A DNA stretch of 64,000 bases from Tropicibacter sp. R16_0 (GTDB lineage: Bacteria > Pseudomonadota > Alphaproteobacteria > Rhodobacterales > Rhodobacteraceae): positions 62,001-126,000 of the forward strand of contig NZ_JAGHRE010000008.1 in NCBI RefSeq assembly GCF_017743935.1, read 5' to 3'. This document shows, piece by piece, positions 18,220 to 25,644 of the stretch (its first letter is position 1; each line of letters opens with the position of its first letter). Made by a program: the position numbers and the translations under genes. Below the pieces are notes generated by a model. That model saw only the letters and a program-made list of their open reading frames with translations, made no database searches and was not told where the DNA came from.

Positions 18220-18738
18220 TTACGCAGCTTCCGCCTTCTCTTCGATGGTCGAAAGGATGCTTGCGATGTTGCTTGCAGGTGCGCCAATTGCGCCAGCGAT
18301 GTTCGAAGCAGGTGCGCCGATGCAGCTTGCGATCTGAGCAATGAGCTCTTCGCGCGAAGGCATTTTCGACACGGCTTCAACGCCGGCACGGTCCAGAGCG
18401 TTCTCGCCCATTGCACCGCCAAGGATTTCGAACTTCTTGTTCTCCTTGGCGAAGTCCTCGGCAACCTTGGCCGCAGCCACAGGATCCTCGGAATAGGTCA
18501 GAACGGTCATCCCTGTCAGCAGGTCGGCCATGCTTTCACACGGCTTACCCTCAAGGGCGATTTTGGCGAGCCTGTTCTTGGCAACACGCACGGCGCCGCC
18601 CGCGTCACGAGCACGTGCGCGAAGGTCCTGCATCTCGGCAACTGTCAGACCGACGTAGTGGGAAACCACAACGACGCCAGAGCTTTCGAAGATTTGGCCG
18701 AGTTCCTCGACCACTTTCTCTTTCTGGGCTCTATCCAC
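18220..18738 (-). CDS. rplJ: 50S ribosomal protein L10
   Basis: L10 anchors the L7/L12 dimers to 23S rRNA. The 172-residue reading starts at GTG (18736-18738), translated [17 protein letters not shown], with GGAG 6 nt upstream; an ATG ten codons earlier lacks such a site. The C-terminal helices that bind L12 contain a repeated IGAPASNIA. In many bacteria L10-L12 binds its own leader RNA and shuts off translation; a leader of that type is recognisable just upstream. Confidence 0.95.
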   Translation of the reverse strand: MDRAQKEKVVEELGQIFESSGVVVVSHYVGLTVAEMQDLRARARDAGGAVRVAKNRLAKIALEGKPCESMADLLTGMTVLTYSEDPVAAAKVAEDFAKENKKFEILGGAMGENALDRAGVEAVSKMPSREELIAQIASCIGAPASNIAGAIGAPASNIASILSTIEEKAEAA

Positions 18739-18744
18739 AGTTCT

Positions 18745-18930
18745 CTCCAAGTTAGGGGTGTCAGACACCCCGGCTCATATTTGCCGGAACCGAAATCCCG
18801 GCGTTCAAGTCCGCAAGTACGGGGTTGAGCCAAAATTCGCCCGAAGGTGTAACCCTCGATCTCTTTGGTCTTTCCCGTCTCAGGCAGGAAATTAAGACCT
18901 TTCGCAAGGTCACCCACCGTCTTGGACGAA
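18745..18930 (-). promoter_or_regulatory. L10 leader (autoregulatory 5' UTR of rplJL)
   Basis: The minus-strand segment contains GACGGTGGGTGACC, an AAAGGTC stem partner and TTTCCTGCCTGAGACGG, which I recognise as the alphaproteobacterial ribosomal protein L10 leader that binds the L10-L12 complex. It ends just before the rplJ ribosome binding site. Boundaries are approximate. Confidence 0.75.
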
Positions 18931-18965
18931 ACAAAATAAAGCGCACGACGAATCGCACGCTTTAT
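18929..18965 (-). terminator. hairpin with UUCG loop and T-run
   Basis: A 13-bp stem with two G-U pairs (18936-18948 with 18953-18965) closes a TTCG tetraloop and is followed on the minus strand by TTTTGTTT. It would end the rplK-rplA-glycosyltransferase transcript about 70 bp after the last stop. It also lies immediately downstream of a predicted rplJ promoter, so it may be the 5' end of the rplJ transcript. Confidence 0.7.
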
Positions 18966-18975
18966 TCCGCACTCC

Positions 18976-19004
18976 TACTTAGGGCAGAGCGCATGGGTTT
19001 CCAA
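18976..19004 (-). promoter_or_regulatory. predicted rplJL-rpoBC promoter
   Basis: TTGGAA (18999-19004) and TAAGTA (18976-18981) on the minus strand are 17 bp apart. The expected start is within a few bases of the UUCG hairpin, giving a transcript that runs into the L10 leader. Prediction from sequence only. Confidence 0.45.
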
Positions 19005-19031
19005 GAGGTAAAACGCGCGTTCTGGCGGAAA

Positions 19032-19952
19032 TCAGCCAGTGAAGGCGTCGCCAAACTCACGCTGCGCGATTGCGTCGATATTCAGCTCAAGATCCAGGCG
19101 CGAACCTTCGGCCGCAAGGCGCTCTAATACGTCGGGCGACGCTTTGTGCAAACGCGCGTGCAGCTCTTTCAGTTCCGCATCGGCATTGTCCGACGCCATG
19201 GCCGCTTCGACCCGCTGCGTCATTGGAACGGTAAAGCCGCGCGAGCCAGCTCGCCACGCCAGCTTGCCATGCCAGGCATCGTAATCCAGGCCGATAAAAT
19301 GCAACAGAAAGGCACCATCCTGACGACCGATCAATTTATCGACCATCGGTTCGCCATTGCGACGCTGCGGCCAGTGTTGGCGTAGCGAAACCCCGTCAAT
19401 TCCAGTGCGCGTGGCAGATTTGCCCTGCGGGTGACCCACCAACCCCTTGCGGCGTGGTCCAAACAGCTCTGCATTGTCTGCATAGACACGGCGCAACACG
19501 TCCCGCTCCATCGGCAGACGAAACGTCAGCGCATCTTGCGCGACCAGCGGCTCGACGATTTCCGCTGTTTCGATACGGATTGTTTCCGTCTCTGCCGTCT
19601 GCGCAGACAACAGGTCAACAATTCCACCGTCCGCCACATAGACAAACTCGTCCGCATCCACATTGAGCAACCAGTCCTCGGACGTGTTGCGGTAAAGGTT
19701 GCTCAGGGCAAAGTTCTGGCGCTTGGGGAAACGGGTTTCCTGCGTCAGACCCAGTTCTTCCCAGAATTCCGGGGTACAGGGGATGCAGGTGATTTTGGGA
19801 TGGGTATCCAGGACCCCGATCGCGGGGTCCTGGGGATTGTCAAACATCAGGGTCAGACCATCAGCACCGGCCTCCAGATACCAAGCCGCAAACCGAAGAG
19901 TATCGGCCAGCGTTTCGTTCAGGATGGCTCCGACGCGCCAGGTTGCGGTCAT
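19032..19952 (-). CDS. glycosyltransferase family 2-like protein
   Basis: The 306-residue protein looks like the Glyco_tranf_2_4 type: VGAILNETLADTLRFAAWYLEAGAD at the N-terminus, and WLLNVDADEFVYV near residue 95, in which DADEF is a DxD-type metal and nucleotide-sugar motif. No membrane segment is seen. It starts 14 bp after rplA with a GGAGG-type ribosome binding site, so it is almost certainly co-transcribed with rplK-rplA. A surface-glycan or exopolysaccharide role is likely from the family but not shown; linkage to ribosomal genes would tie its expression to growth rate. Confidence 0.8.
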   Translation of the reverse strand: MTATWRVGAILNETLADTLRFAAWYLEAGADGLTLMFDNPQDPAIGVLDTHPKITCIPCTPEFWEELGLTQETRFPKRQNFALSNLYRNTSEDWLLNVDADEFVYVADGGIVDLLSAQTAETETIRIETAEIVEPLVAQDALTFRLPMERDVLRRVYADNAELFGPRRKGLVGHPQGKSATRTGIDGVSLRQHWPQRRNGEPMVDKLIGRQDGAFLLHFIGLDYDAWHGKLAWRAGSRGFTVPMTQRVEAAMASDNADAELKELHARLHKASPDVLERLAAEGSRLDLELNIDAIAQREFGDAFTG

Positions 19953-19966
19953 GCCCTGCCTCCGGC

Positions 19967-20665
19967 TTATTCGCCAGATGCCTGTGCGACGTCGATGGTC
20001 ACGCCTGGACCCATGGTCGAAGACAACGCGATCTTCTTCATGTAGGTGCCTTTGGCGCCCGACGGCTTGGCCTTGGCAACAGCCGAAACAAAGGCGCGGA
20101 CGTTTTCGACCAGCTTGGCTTCGTCGAAGGACGCTTTGCCAACACCGGCGTGCACAACGCCACCTTTTTCAGCTTTGAACTGAACTTCGCCGCCCTTGGC
20201 TGCTTCCACGGCCGCTTTGACGTCCATGGTCACGGTGCCAACCTTGGGGTTCGGCATCAGGTTGCGCGGGCCCAGGATCTTACCCAGACGACCAACGACC
20301 GGCATCATGTCCGGGGTCGCGATGCAGCGATCGAATTCGATGGTTCCGCCCTGGATGGTTTCCATCAGGTCCTCTGCGCCAACGATGTCTGCGCCAGCTG
20401 CCTGAGCTTCTTCAGCTTTGGGGCCACGTGCGAACACAGCAACGCGCATTGCTTTACCAGTGCCGTTGGGCAGGCCAACAACGCCGCGAACCATCTGGTC
20501 TGCGTGACGGGTGTCAACGCCCAGGTTCATCGCGATTTCGATGGTTTCATCGAATTTCGAGGTTGCGTTGCCCTTGACCAGTGCAACAGCTTCTTCCACC
20601 GACAGGTTTGCCTTGCCAGCGACAGCTTCGCGCGCAGCGCGGGTGCGTTTACCAAGCTTTGCCAT
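19967..20665 (-). CDS. rplA: 50S ribosomal protein L1
   Basis: L1 forms the mobile stalk at the E site and is a translational repressor of its own operon in E. coli. The 232-residue sequence begins [18 protein letters not shown] and contains the conserved [16 protein letters not shown]. It follows rplK by a single base, the usual coupled arrangement. A glycosyltransferase follows it instead of rplJ. Confidence 0.97.
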   Translation of the reverse strand: MAKLGKRTRAAREAVAGKANLSVEEAVALVKGNATSKFDETIEIAMNLGVDTRHADQMVRGVVGLPNGTGKAMRVAVFARGPKAEEAQAAGADIVGAEDLMETIQGGTIEFDRCIATPDMMPVVGRLGKILGPRNLMPNPKVGTVTMDVKAAVEAAKGGEVQFKAEKGGVVHAGVGKASFDEAKLVENVRAFVSAVAKAKPSGAKGTYMKKIALSSTMGPGVTIDVAQASGE

Positions 20666-20666
20666 C

Positions 20667-21092
20667 TTACTTCACCTCGATGCCCATGGAGCGGGCAGAG
20701 CCCAGGATGATCTGCATTGCGCCTTCGATGTCGTTGGCGTTGAGATCTTTCATCTTGGCTTCGGCGATTTCTTTCACCTGAGCCACGGTCACGGTGCCAA
20801 CGGTCTCACGCGACGGGTTGTTTGCACCCGACTTAACCTTGGCGGCCTTCTTCAGGTAGTAAGACGCGGGCGGCGTCTTGATGTCCATGGTAAAGGACTT
20901 GTCCTGATAGTAGGTGATCACGGTCGGGCACGGCGCGCCGGGCTCCATTTCCTGCGTCTTGGCGTTGAACGCCTTGCAGAATTCCATGATGTTGATGCCG
21001 CGCTGACCCAGAGCCGGACCAACCGGCGGGGACGGGTTTGCTTGACCTGCAGGGACCTGCAGTTTCATTGTACCAGCAAGCTTCTTGGCCAT
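20667..21092 (-). CDS. rplK: 50S ribosomal protein L11
   Basis: L11 forms the GTPase-associated centre with 23S rRNA and is needed for RelA activation. The 141-residue protein begins [30 protein letters not shown], with the proline-rich N-terminal domain intact. AAGGAGA precedes the ATG. Normally nusG lies directly upstream; here a DUF3179 gene intervenes, and a promoter at 21219-21247 can serve rplK-rplA. Confidence 0.97.
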   Translation of the reverse strand: MAKKLAGTMKLQVPAGQANPSPPVGPALGQRGINIMEFCKAFNAKTQEMEPGAPCPTVITYYQDKSFTMDIKTPPASYYLKKAAKVKSGANNPSRETVGTVTVAQVKEIAEAKMKDLNANDIEGAMQIILGSARSMGIEVK

Positions 21093-21218
21093 TATGCCAA
21101 TCTCCTTGATAACTCCGCGCCGAACGCGTCCGGGCGGACATGTTAACGTGGTCAGGGTCGGTGATCGCGATCACGCCGCCTCCCACAGGGGAATCTGCCG
21201 CAAAAGCAGCAGATGTGC

Positions 21219-21247
21219 GCTTTAGAGCATCGCTGGAGCTATTGCAA
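21219..21247 (-). promoter_or_regulatory. predicted rplKA promoter
   Basis: TTGCAA (21242-21247) and TAAAGC (21219-21224) on the minus strand with a 17-bp spacer, about 120 bp upstream of rplK. It overlaps the end of the DUF3179 transcript region. Sequence match only. Confidence 0.45.
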
Positions 21248-21256
21248 GCACCCCTC

Positions 21257-22642
21257 TCAGGGTGTCCACAGCACCGTGCCCGGATAAAACTGTGACCAGG
21301 CGAACCAAAACGCCTGATGACTGCCGAGATCCGATCCATCCGCGCCAATCGCCTTGATCCCGCCCGCATCCAATTCTAGCCGGACGTTTTCATATGCAAT
21401 CTCTTCTCCTGCGCGCAGGGCAAGGAAGGCCTTGTTACGTGGGAAAGCCACTGGCGTACCCGAGGCGGTGACCACGCCGATCACATCCTCCTGAACTCCC
21501 AGTCTTGGATCGACATCCCCAACCGGAAAGATCGGCCCATTCGCATCACGACCGTTGCGAAAATCAAAGTCACGACCCAAAGCCAATTCTTCGACCAGAA
21601 CCGTGGTTTCCGGATGGGCACGACGCCAGGAACCCCAATCTGACGTAACAACCGTGGCCTGTTCCAACTCAATGCCCCGACGCGCCAGCGGCCCGGTCAC
21701 TGCCTTGCCCAGAAACGTGTCGAACACCGAAAAGGTCTCGAGATCATACATCACCTTGTTGGATCGGATCAGCAGGCCCGAAGTGCGCAGGACCGGGCGC
21801 TTGACCCCCGCTGGCAATCCATCAGTGAAATAAGCCTGTGCCGCGCCACACAGCGTGCAATAGGGAATCCCCAGATCGCGGCCACCCAGCGTGTCGTTAA
21901 CCATCTCGCGCACTTCCATGATACGACGAGGATAGGCGCGGTATTCACCGTTCACCTCGATCCCGAAAATAATGTCGCTGTCTTTGAGCCATGTCGCTTC
22001 TTTGGCTGAGCTGACCTTGGGGTTGTCAGCCGCCGGGATACAGTTGCAGGCGATGTCGGTCTGATCAAAGGGGCGATCATCAATCGGCACACCGCCCCAG
22101 GACACCAGCCGCCAGTCGATATCCCCTTTGACAAAGATCCGGCTCCAACCAGGTACAAGCTGGGTGAAGATGGCGCGTTTGGTCTTGAGGTATCCGGGGT
22201 AGGCCGGGATGTCCCAGGCAATAAGATGGTCGGTCACCTGATCCCAACGCTGGTCCGAGGAATAGGTGATCCCCAACAAAGTCGCAGCTGCCTCGGCCAG
22301 AGAATCGTCAAAACTCTGCCGCCAGGAAAAACGCATCATGTCGCTGATGGCCCAGGCGATGCGCGGGTCTTTGGACTGGGCGATCGTGACAAGGGCCTCT
22401 TGCTGGTCCGGCCCCCAAACAGACTGCTTCAGACTGTCGACCAAGGCCGTACGCACCGCCCGCTTGAGCTCTCGCGAGAGCGATCCTGTGGGCACCACGG
22501 GCGGATGCCCAAACTCTTCGATCACATAGGCAGGCAGTTGGCTCGCTTGCTGCGTGTCAGCTGACGTTGGCGCGGTAAAGAAGCCGCCAGCCACAAACAG
22601 CAAGCAAAGCACCCGGATGCAGGAATTGAAAACGGAAAACAT
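21257..22642 (-). CDS. DUF3179 domain-containing exported protein
   Basis: The 461-residue protein has an N-terminal signal peptide (residues 1 to about 28, ending near TSA-DT) and a DUF3179 region with AYPRRIMEVREMVND, IPYCTLCGAAQAYF and VMYDLETFSVFDTFLGKA. The CTLC pair is a plausible metal or redox site. The N-terminal 150 residues look helical. Function of the family is unknown. It lies between nusG and rplK on the same strand but is bounded upstream by a long inverted repeat and downstream by the rplK promoter, so it is probably its own unit. Confidence 0.8.
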   Translation of the reverse strand: MFSVFNSCIRVLCLLFVAGGFFTAPTSADTQQASQLPAYVIEEFGHPPVVPTGSLSRELKRAVRTALVDSLKQSVWGPDQQEALVTIAQSKDPRIAWAISDMMRFSWRQSFDDSLAEAAATLLGITYSSDQRWDQVTDHLIAWDIPAYPGYLKTKRAIFTQLVPGWSRIFVKGDIDWRLVSWGGVPIDDRPFDQTDIACNCIPAADNPKVSSAKEATWLKDSDIIFGIEVNGEYRAYPRRIMEVREMVNDTLGGRDLGIPYCTLCGAAQAYFTDGLPAGVKRPVLRTSGLLIRSNKVMYDLETFSVFDTFLGKAVTGPLARRGIELEQATVVTSDWGSWRRAHPETTVLVEELALGRDFDFRNGRDANGPIFPVGDVDPRLGVQEDVIGVVTASGTPVAFPRNKAFLALRAGEEIAYENVRLELDAGGIKAIGADGSDLGSHQAFWFAWSQFYPGTVLWTP

Positions 22643-22719
22643 GAACGCCTCGCTCAGCTAGCCCTTTGAACCCACCCGTCCCGGGCGCCAGTTCTTATAA
22701 GCGTACTGTCGAAGCAATT

Positions 22720-22779
22720 GCGCCGCTGATCCAATCACGTTCGCTCAGAGATAAGTGAACGGGATTGGATCAGCGGCGC
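22720..22779. repeat. 23-bp inverted repeat between nusG and the DUF3179 gene
   Basis: Left arm 22720-22742 and right arm 22757-22779 match at 22 of 23 positions around a 14-nt centre. No T-run follows on the minus strand, but the position, 37 bp after the nusG stop, suggests a transcript-ending or processing structure. The stem is unusually long for a terminator. Confidence 0.8.
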
Positions 22780-22815
22780 CAAAGAGATCAGGCACACATC
22801 GCGCCCGAACCGTCA

Positions 22816-23349
22816 TCAGATCTGCTTGGTGACCTGGGTGAATTCCAGTTCGACCGGGGTTTCGCGGCCAAAGATCGACACCGACACCTTCAGGCGCTGG
22901 TTGTCGTCGTCGACCTCTTCGATCATGCCGTCGAAGTCTTCGAACGGGCCATCGTTGACCTTGACCTTTTCGCCCACTTCGAAAGTGATCAGCAGCTTGG
23001 GTGCCTCTTCGCCTTCCTGGACGCGGCCCAGGATGCCCTGCACCTCGGCATCGCGCATCGGCATCGGTCGGCCTTGCGGACCCAGGAAACCGGTGACTCG
23101 GTTGATCGAGTTGATCAGGTGATAGCCGTGATCCGACATTTCCATGTGAACCAGAACATAGCCGGGCATGAAACGGCGCTCGGTGGTGACCTTCTTGCCG
23201 CGACGAACCTCAATCACCTCTTCGGTGGGGACCAGAACCTCGTCAATGTCGTCTTCCAGACCCTGCTCGGCCACGGAGGTGCGGATCTGTTCCGCGATCT
23301 TCTTTTCGAAGTTCGAAAGTACGCTGACCGAGTACCACCGTTTCGCCAT
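22816..23349 (-). CDS. nusG: transcription termination/antitermination protein NusG
   Basis: NusG couples RNA polymerase to Rho and to the ribosome. The 177-residue protein starts [17 protein letters not shown], has the NGN domain with [16 protein letters not shown], and a C-terminal KOW domain with [17 protein letters not shown] reading 50 codons longer is rejected because the family starts here. Gap to secE is 206 bp, much longer than usual for this pair, with a repeated AGGTAACGCG inside it. Confidence 0.96.
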   Translation of the reverse strand: MAKRWYSVSVLSNFEKKIAEQIRTSVAEQGLEDDIDEVLVPTEEVIEVRRGKKVTTERRFMPGYVLVHMEMSDHGYHLINSINRVTGFLGPQGRPMPMRDAEVQGILGRVQEGEEAPKLLITFEVGEKVKVNDGPFEDFDGMIEEVDDDNQRLKVSVSIFGRETPVELEFTQVTKQI

Positions 23350-23555
23350 GAACCTGCCGTCCTTGTCCTGTTCAGCCTGCCCAATCGGACCGGCCCAAAA
23401 ACCTGTGTTTGCCTGCGACCTCTCCCGCCGCAGCTCCCGGAATAAAAAGCGGCGCGCAACTCGAATCGCCGCACGCCCATCCCGAAGGTAACGCGTCACC
23501 TACTCTGACGGCGCAAAATGCGCAAGAGGTAACGCGGTATTTTGCCAGTTCAGCC

Positions 23556-23753
23556 TTAGCTGAACATGCCCAAAACCAGCTTGAGCCCCTCGCGGATCGA
23601 CAGATCGACCAACGCAAAGAACACAGCAGTCAGGGCCGCCATGATGAACACCATGACCGTGGTCAGCAGAACTTCGCGGCGGGTCGGCCAGACGACCTTG
23701 GAAACCTCGGCGCGGACCTGCTGAATAAACTGGATCGGATTGGTGGTGGCCAT
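23556..23753 (-). CDS. secE: preprotein translocase subunit SecE
   Basis: SecE clamps SecY in the inner-membrane translocon. The 65-residue single-span form typical of alphaproteobacteria: an amphipathic segment FIQQVRAEVSKVVWPTRREV, then one membrane helix TTVMVFIMAALTAVFFALV. The VWPTRRE motif is diagnostic. It heads the secE-nusG unit with a predicted promoter 34-62 bp upstream. No tRNA-Trp gene is found in front of it. Confidence 0.95.
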   Translation of the reverse strand: MATTNPIQFIQQVRAEVSKVVWPTRREVLLTTVMVFIMAALTAVFFALVDLSIREGLKLVLGMFS

Positions 23754-23786
23754 TTGGCTGTCATTCCTTCTCTACCGAATGAAGGG

Positions 23787-23815
23787 GACATAACGGGGCT
23801 GGCAGGCAAATTCAA
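23787..23815 (-). promoter_or_regulatory. predicted secE-nusG promoter
   Basis: TTGAAT (23810-23815) and TATGTC (23787-23792) on the minus strand, 17-bp spacer, 34 bp upstream of secE. Prediction only. Confidence 0.45.
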
Positions 23816-23845
23816 GGCCGCTTTGCCCCACCGCCCCTGAGCGTG

Positions 23846-24958
23846 TCAAACTTGACGGTGATCCGGTTGACGCAAGCGTTCAAACGGGTCGGTGGCCAAT
23901 TTGCGCGACACCTCTTTGCTCCGCCCTGCCCATACCATCGACAATATCCCGCCTCTGCCGGACCGAGCGTGGTTTCGTGGCATCATTCGCCACGCGAGAA
24001 TCCCAACTGCGACCATCGCAGCCAAGGTCGGAGGCAGGATGAACACCGCAGCGATTCCGGCGATCCCCCAGAGCATCTTGACCCAAATACGGGTTGCCCG
24101 TTTCGGCACATGGCGCCCATCGATACTGACTTGCTCTTCGATCTGCCTGGATTGCAGCGGTTTGGCGGCGGCAAGCCGCCCCACGGGGCTTTCTTTGGCC
24201 TGGGCCAAGCGCGCAACTGTCTGCGGTTGCGGATCACCCCCTGACGTGACGATCGGGCCATTGGCAAAGCTGTCCCCTGTTTGCAGGCGCATGCTCTTGC
24301 GACGCATCACAACCTTGCTGAGGGCAAGCAAGACCAAAGCACCCGCGATCCCATACCCGAACGTGCGGATGTCCAGACCCAAGTTCGGATCGGGCGCAAG
24401 GGCAGCCTCTCGTCCATGAAAATAGGGCTCCAGGTAAAAGAAGTTTTTAGCCCGTGTAACGCCCTGCTCTTTCATCGCCTTGCGGGCTACATCCGAGAAC
24501 GACATGGACGACGTCGCGCGTCCGTTGAATGTCATCTCGAACCCTTGCGGCAACAAGCCACTCAGAAATTGGCCCGAGTTCTCGGCAAAGAATTCACGCT
24601 CGGCTTCGGTCAGAATAAGAACCGCGCGCGCAATTCTGGAGCCTTCGGGATCACCTTCGCCCGCCATCACAAACATGTAGCGCGTGCCGGTGGTGATACC
24701 GTTCTTGGATTTGGTCAGCTCGGTGTTGTGCTCGGTTTTGATCCAGCCCGACACCATGACCTCATCCGCAAGCGCCTTGTTGCGAGTCGGATCATAGGCG
24801 CTCAAATCAACGACCTGAGGCGGGTCTCGTTTCAGAGCCTCGGCTCTTTCGGCTTCTTTCTTTCGGTCGTGAACAACCATCTGCTCGGTCATGTATCCGA
24901 AACACACGGCCATCACCAAATACACCCAAAACGGCAATCTGAAAAACAAACTCAGCAT
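23846..24958 (-). CDS. conserved membrane protein of unknown function
   Basis: The 370-residue protein starts at the ATG at 24958, where GGAG lies 7 nt upstream; a reading 19 codons longer is rejected. It has an N-terminal membrane segment (FWVYLVMAVCFGYM), a soluble stretch of about 170 residues, a second span near residue 210 (GYGIAGALVLLALSKVV) and a third near 310 (LWGIAGIAAVFILPPTLAAMVAVGIL). The C-terminal tail is basic. I do not recognise a family. Its stop lies just upstream of the secE promoter, and it does not look linked to the ribosomal genes. Confidence 0.65.
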   Translation of the reverse strand: MLSLFFRLPFWVYLVMAVCFGYMTEQMVVHDRKKEAERAEALKRDPPQVVDLSAYDPTRNKALADEVMVSGWIKTEHNTELTKSKNGITTGTRYMFVMAGEGDPEGSRIARAVLILTEAEREFFAENSGQFLSGLLPQGFEMTFNGRATSSMSFSDVARKAMKEQGVTRAKNFFYLEPYFHGREAALAPDPNLGLDIRTFGYGIAGALVLLALSKVVMRRKSMRLQTGDSFANGPIVTSGGDPQPQTVARLAQAKESPVGRLAAAKPLQSRQIEEQVSIDGRHVPKRATRIWVKMLWGIAGIAAVFILPPTLAAMVAVGILAWRMMPRNHARSGRGGILSMVWAGRSKEVSRKLATDPFERLRQPDHRQV

Positions 24959-25053
24959 TGAAACTCTCCAAAACAAATGTCTGAAGACTTCAATGACGCC
25001 AAATTGCGTCAACACTTGGCCGACGTCATGTCGAAAGTGAAACGGTCAGAGGT

Positions 25054-25458
25054 TTATTGGGGCGGCGTCAGATAATCTGCGTCGGTGACCTGCTCCAGCC
25101 AATCCGCAACGCGTCCCTCGTGCGCCTCCTGCATGGCAAGGTGCACCATCCCGGTTTCAGGACCTGCTCCGTGCCAGTGCTCTTCACCCGGCGGTATCCA
25201 AACCGTATCGCCCGCGCGAATGACCTGCGGTGGCTGGCCGCGCAATCCGACAAGCCCCACGCCACTGAGCACATGCAAGGTCTGCCCCAATGGGTGCGTG
25301 TGCCACGCCGTACGTGCACCCGGTTCAAACCCCACACGCAAAGCTCTGAGCCGGGCGGGTTCAGGTGCCTCGATGACCGGGTCTTGCCAAACCGTACCTG
25401 TGAACCAATCCGCCTTGGCCTTGCGAGAAGGGCGGGTGCCTGCGCGGTAGATGTCCAT
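25054..25458 (-). CDS. cupin domain protein, quercetin dioxygenase/ManA-like
   Basis: A 134-residue single-cupin protein. The metal-binding motif is H53-T-H55-xxx-Q59 followed by H94 in IPPGEEHWHG; WFTGTVW and EPGARTAWHTHPLGQ are typical of the small cupins that include bacterial mandelonitrile lyases. The ATG giving MDIYRAGTRPS fits the family better than the reading 16 codons longer. It is 23 bp downstream of ccoS and may be read through from the cco operon, but no functional link is evident. Confidence 0.8.
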   Translation of the reverse strand: MDIYRAGTRPSRKAKADWFTGTVWQDPVIEAPEPARLRALRVGFEPGARTAWHTHPLGQTLHVLSGVGLVGLRGQPPQVIRAGDTVWIPPGEEHWHGAGPETGMVHLAMQEAHEGRVADWLEQVTDADYLTPPQ

Positions 25459-25481
25459 CGGGGGTTGGTTCCTTTCCGGGT

Positions 25482-25640
25482 TCAAGGCTTGGGCTTGTCG
25501 TCCCATTCATCGTTCAGGATGCGACGCGCGTCACCTTCGGGGTCGTCATACTGATTGCTGCGCACGGTATAGACAAACGCGATGAGACCAACGGCCCCAA
25601 GAAACAGGGAAATCGGGATCAGGAATGAGATCACTTCCAT
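25482..25640 (-). CDS. ccoS: cbb3-type cytochrome oxidase assembly protein CcoS
   Basis: A 52-residue protein starting MEVISFLIPISLFLGAVG with one membrane helix and an acidic tail (YDDPEGDARRILNDEWDD), the CcoS pattern. CcoS is needed to insert haem and copper cofactors into the cbb3 oxidase. It begins 4 bp after ccoI and is last in ccoGHIS. It is short enough to be missed by length-limited gene finders. Confidence 0.92.
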   Translation of the reverse strand: MEVISFLIPISLFLGAVGLIAFVYTVRSNQYDDPEGDARRILNDEWDDKPKP

Positions 25641-25644
25641 CGGT

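Noticed and set aside
23754-23846. tRNA-Trp gene ahead of secE, as in some bacteria
   Set aside because: No cloverleaf, anticodon loop or CCA-bearing arm can be drawn in this stretch.
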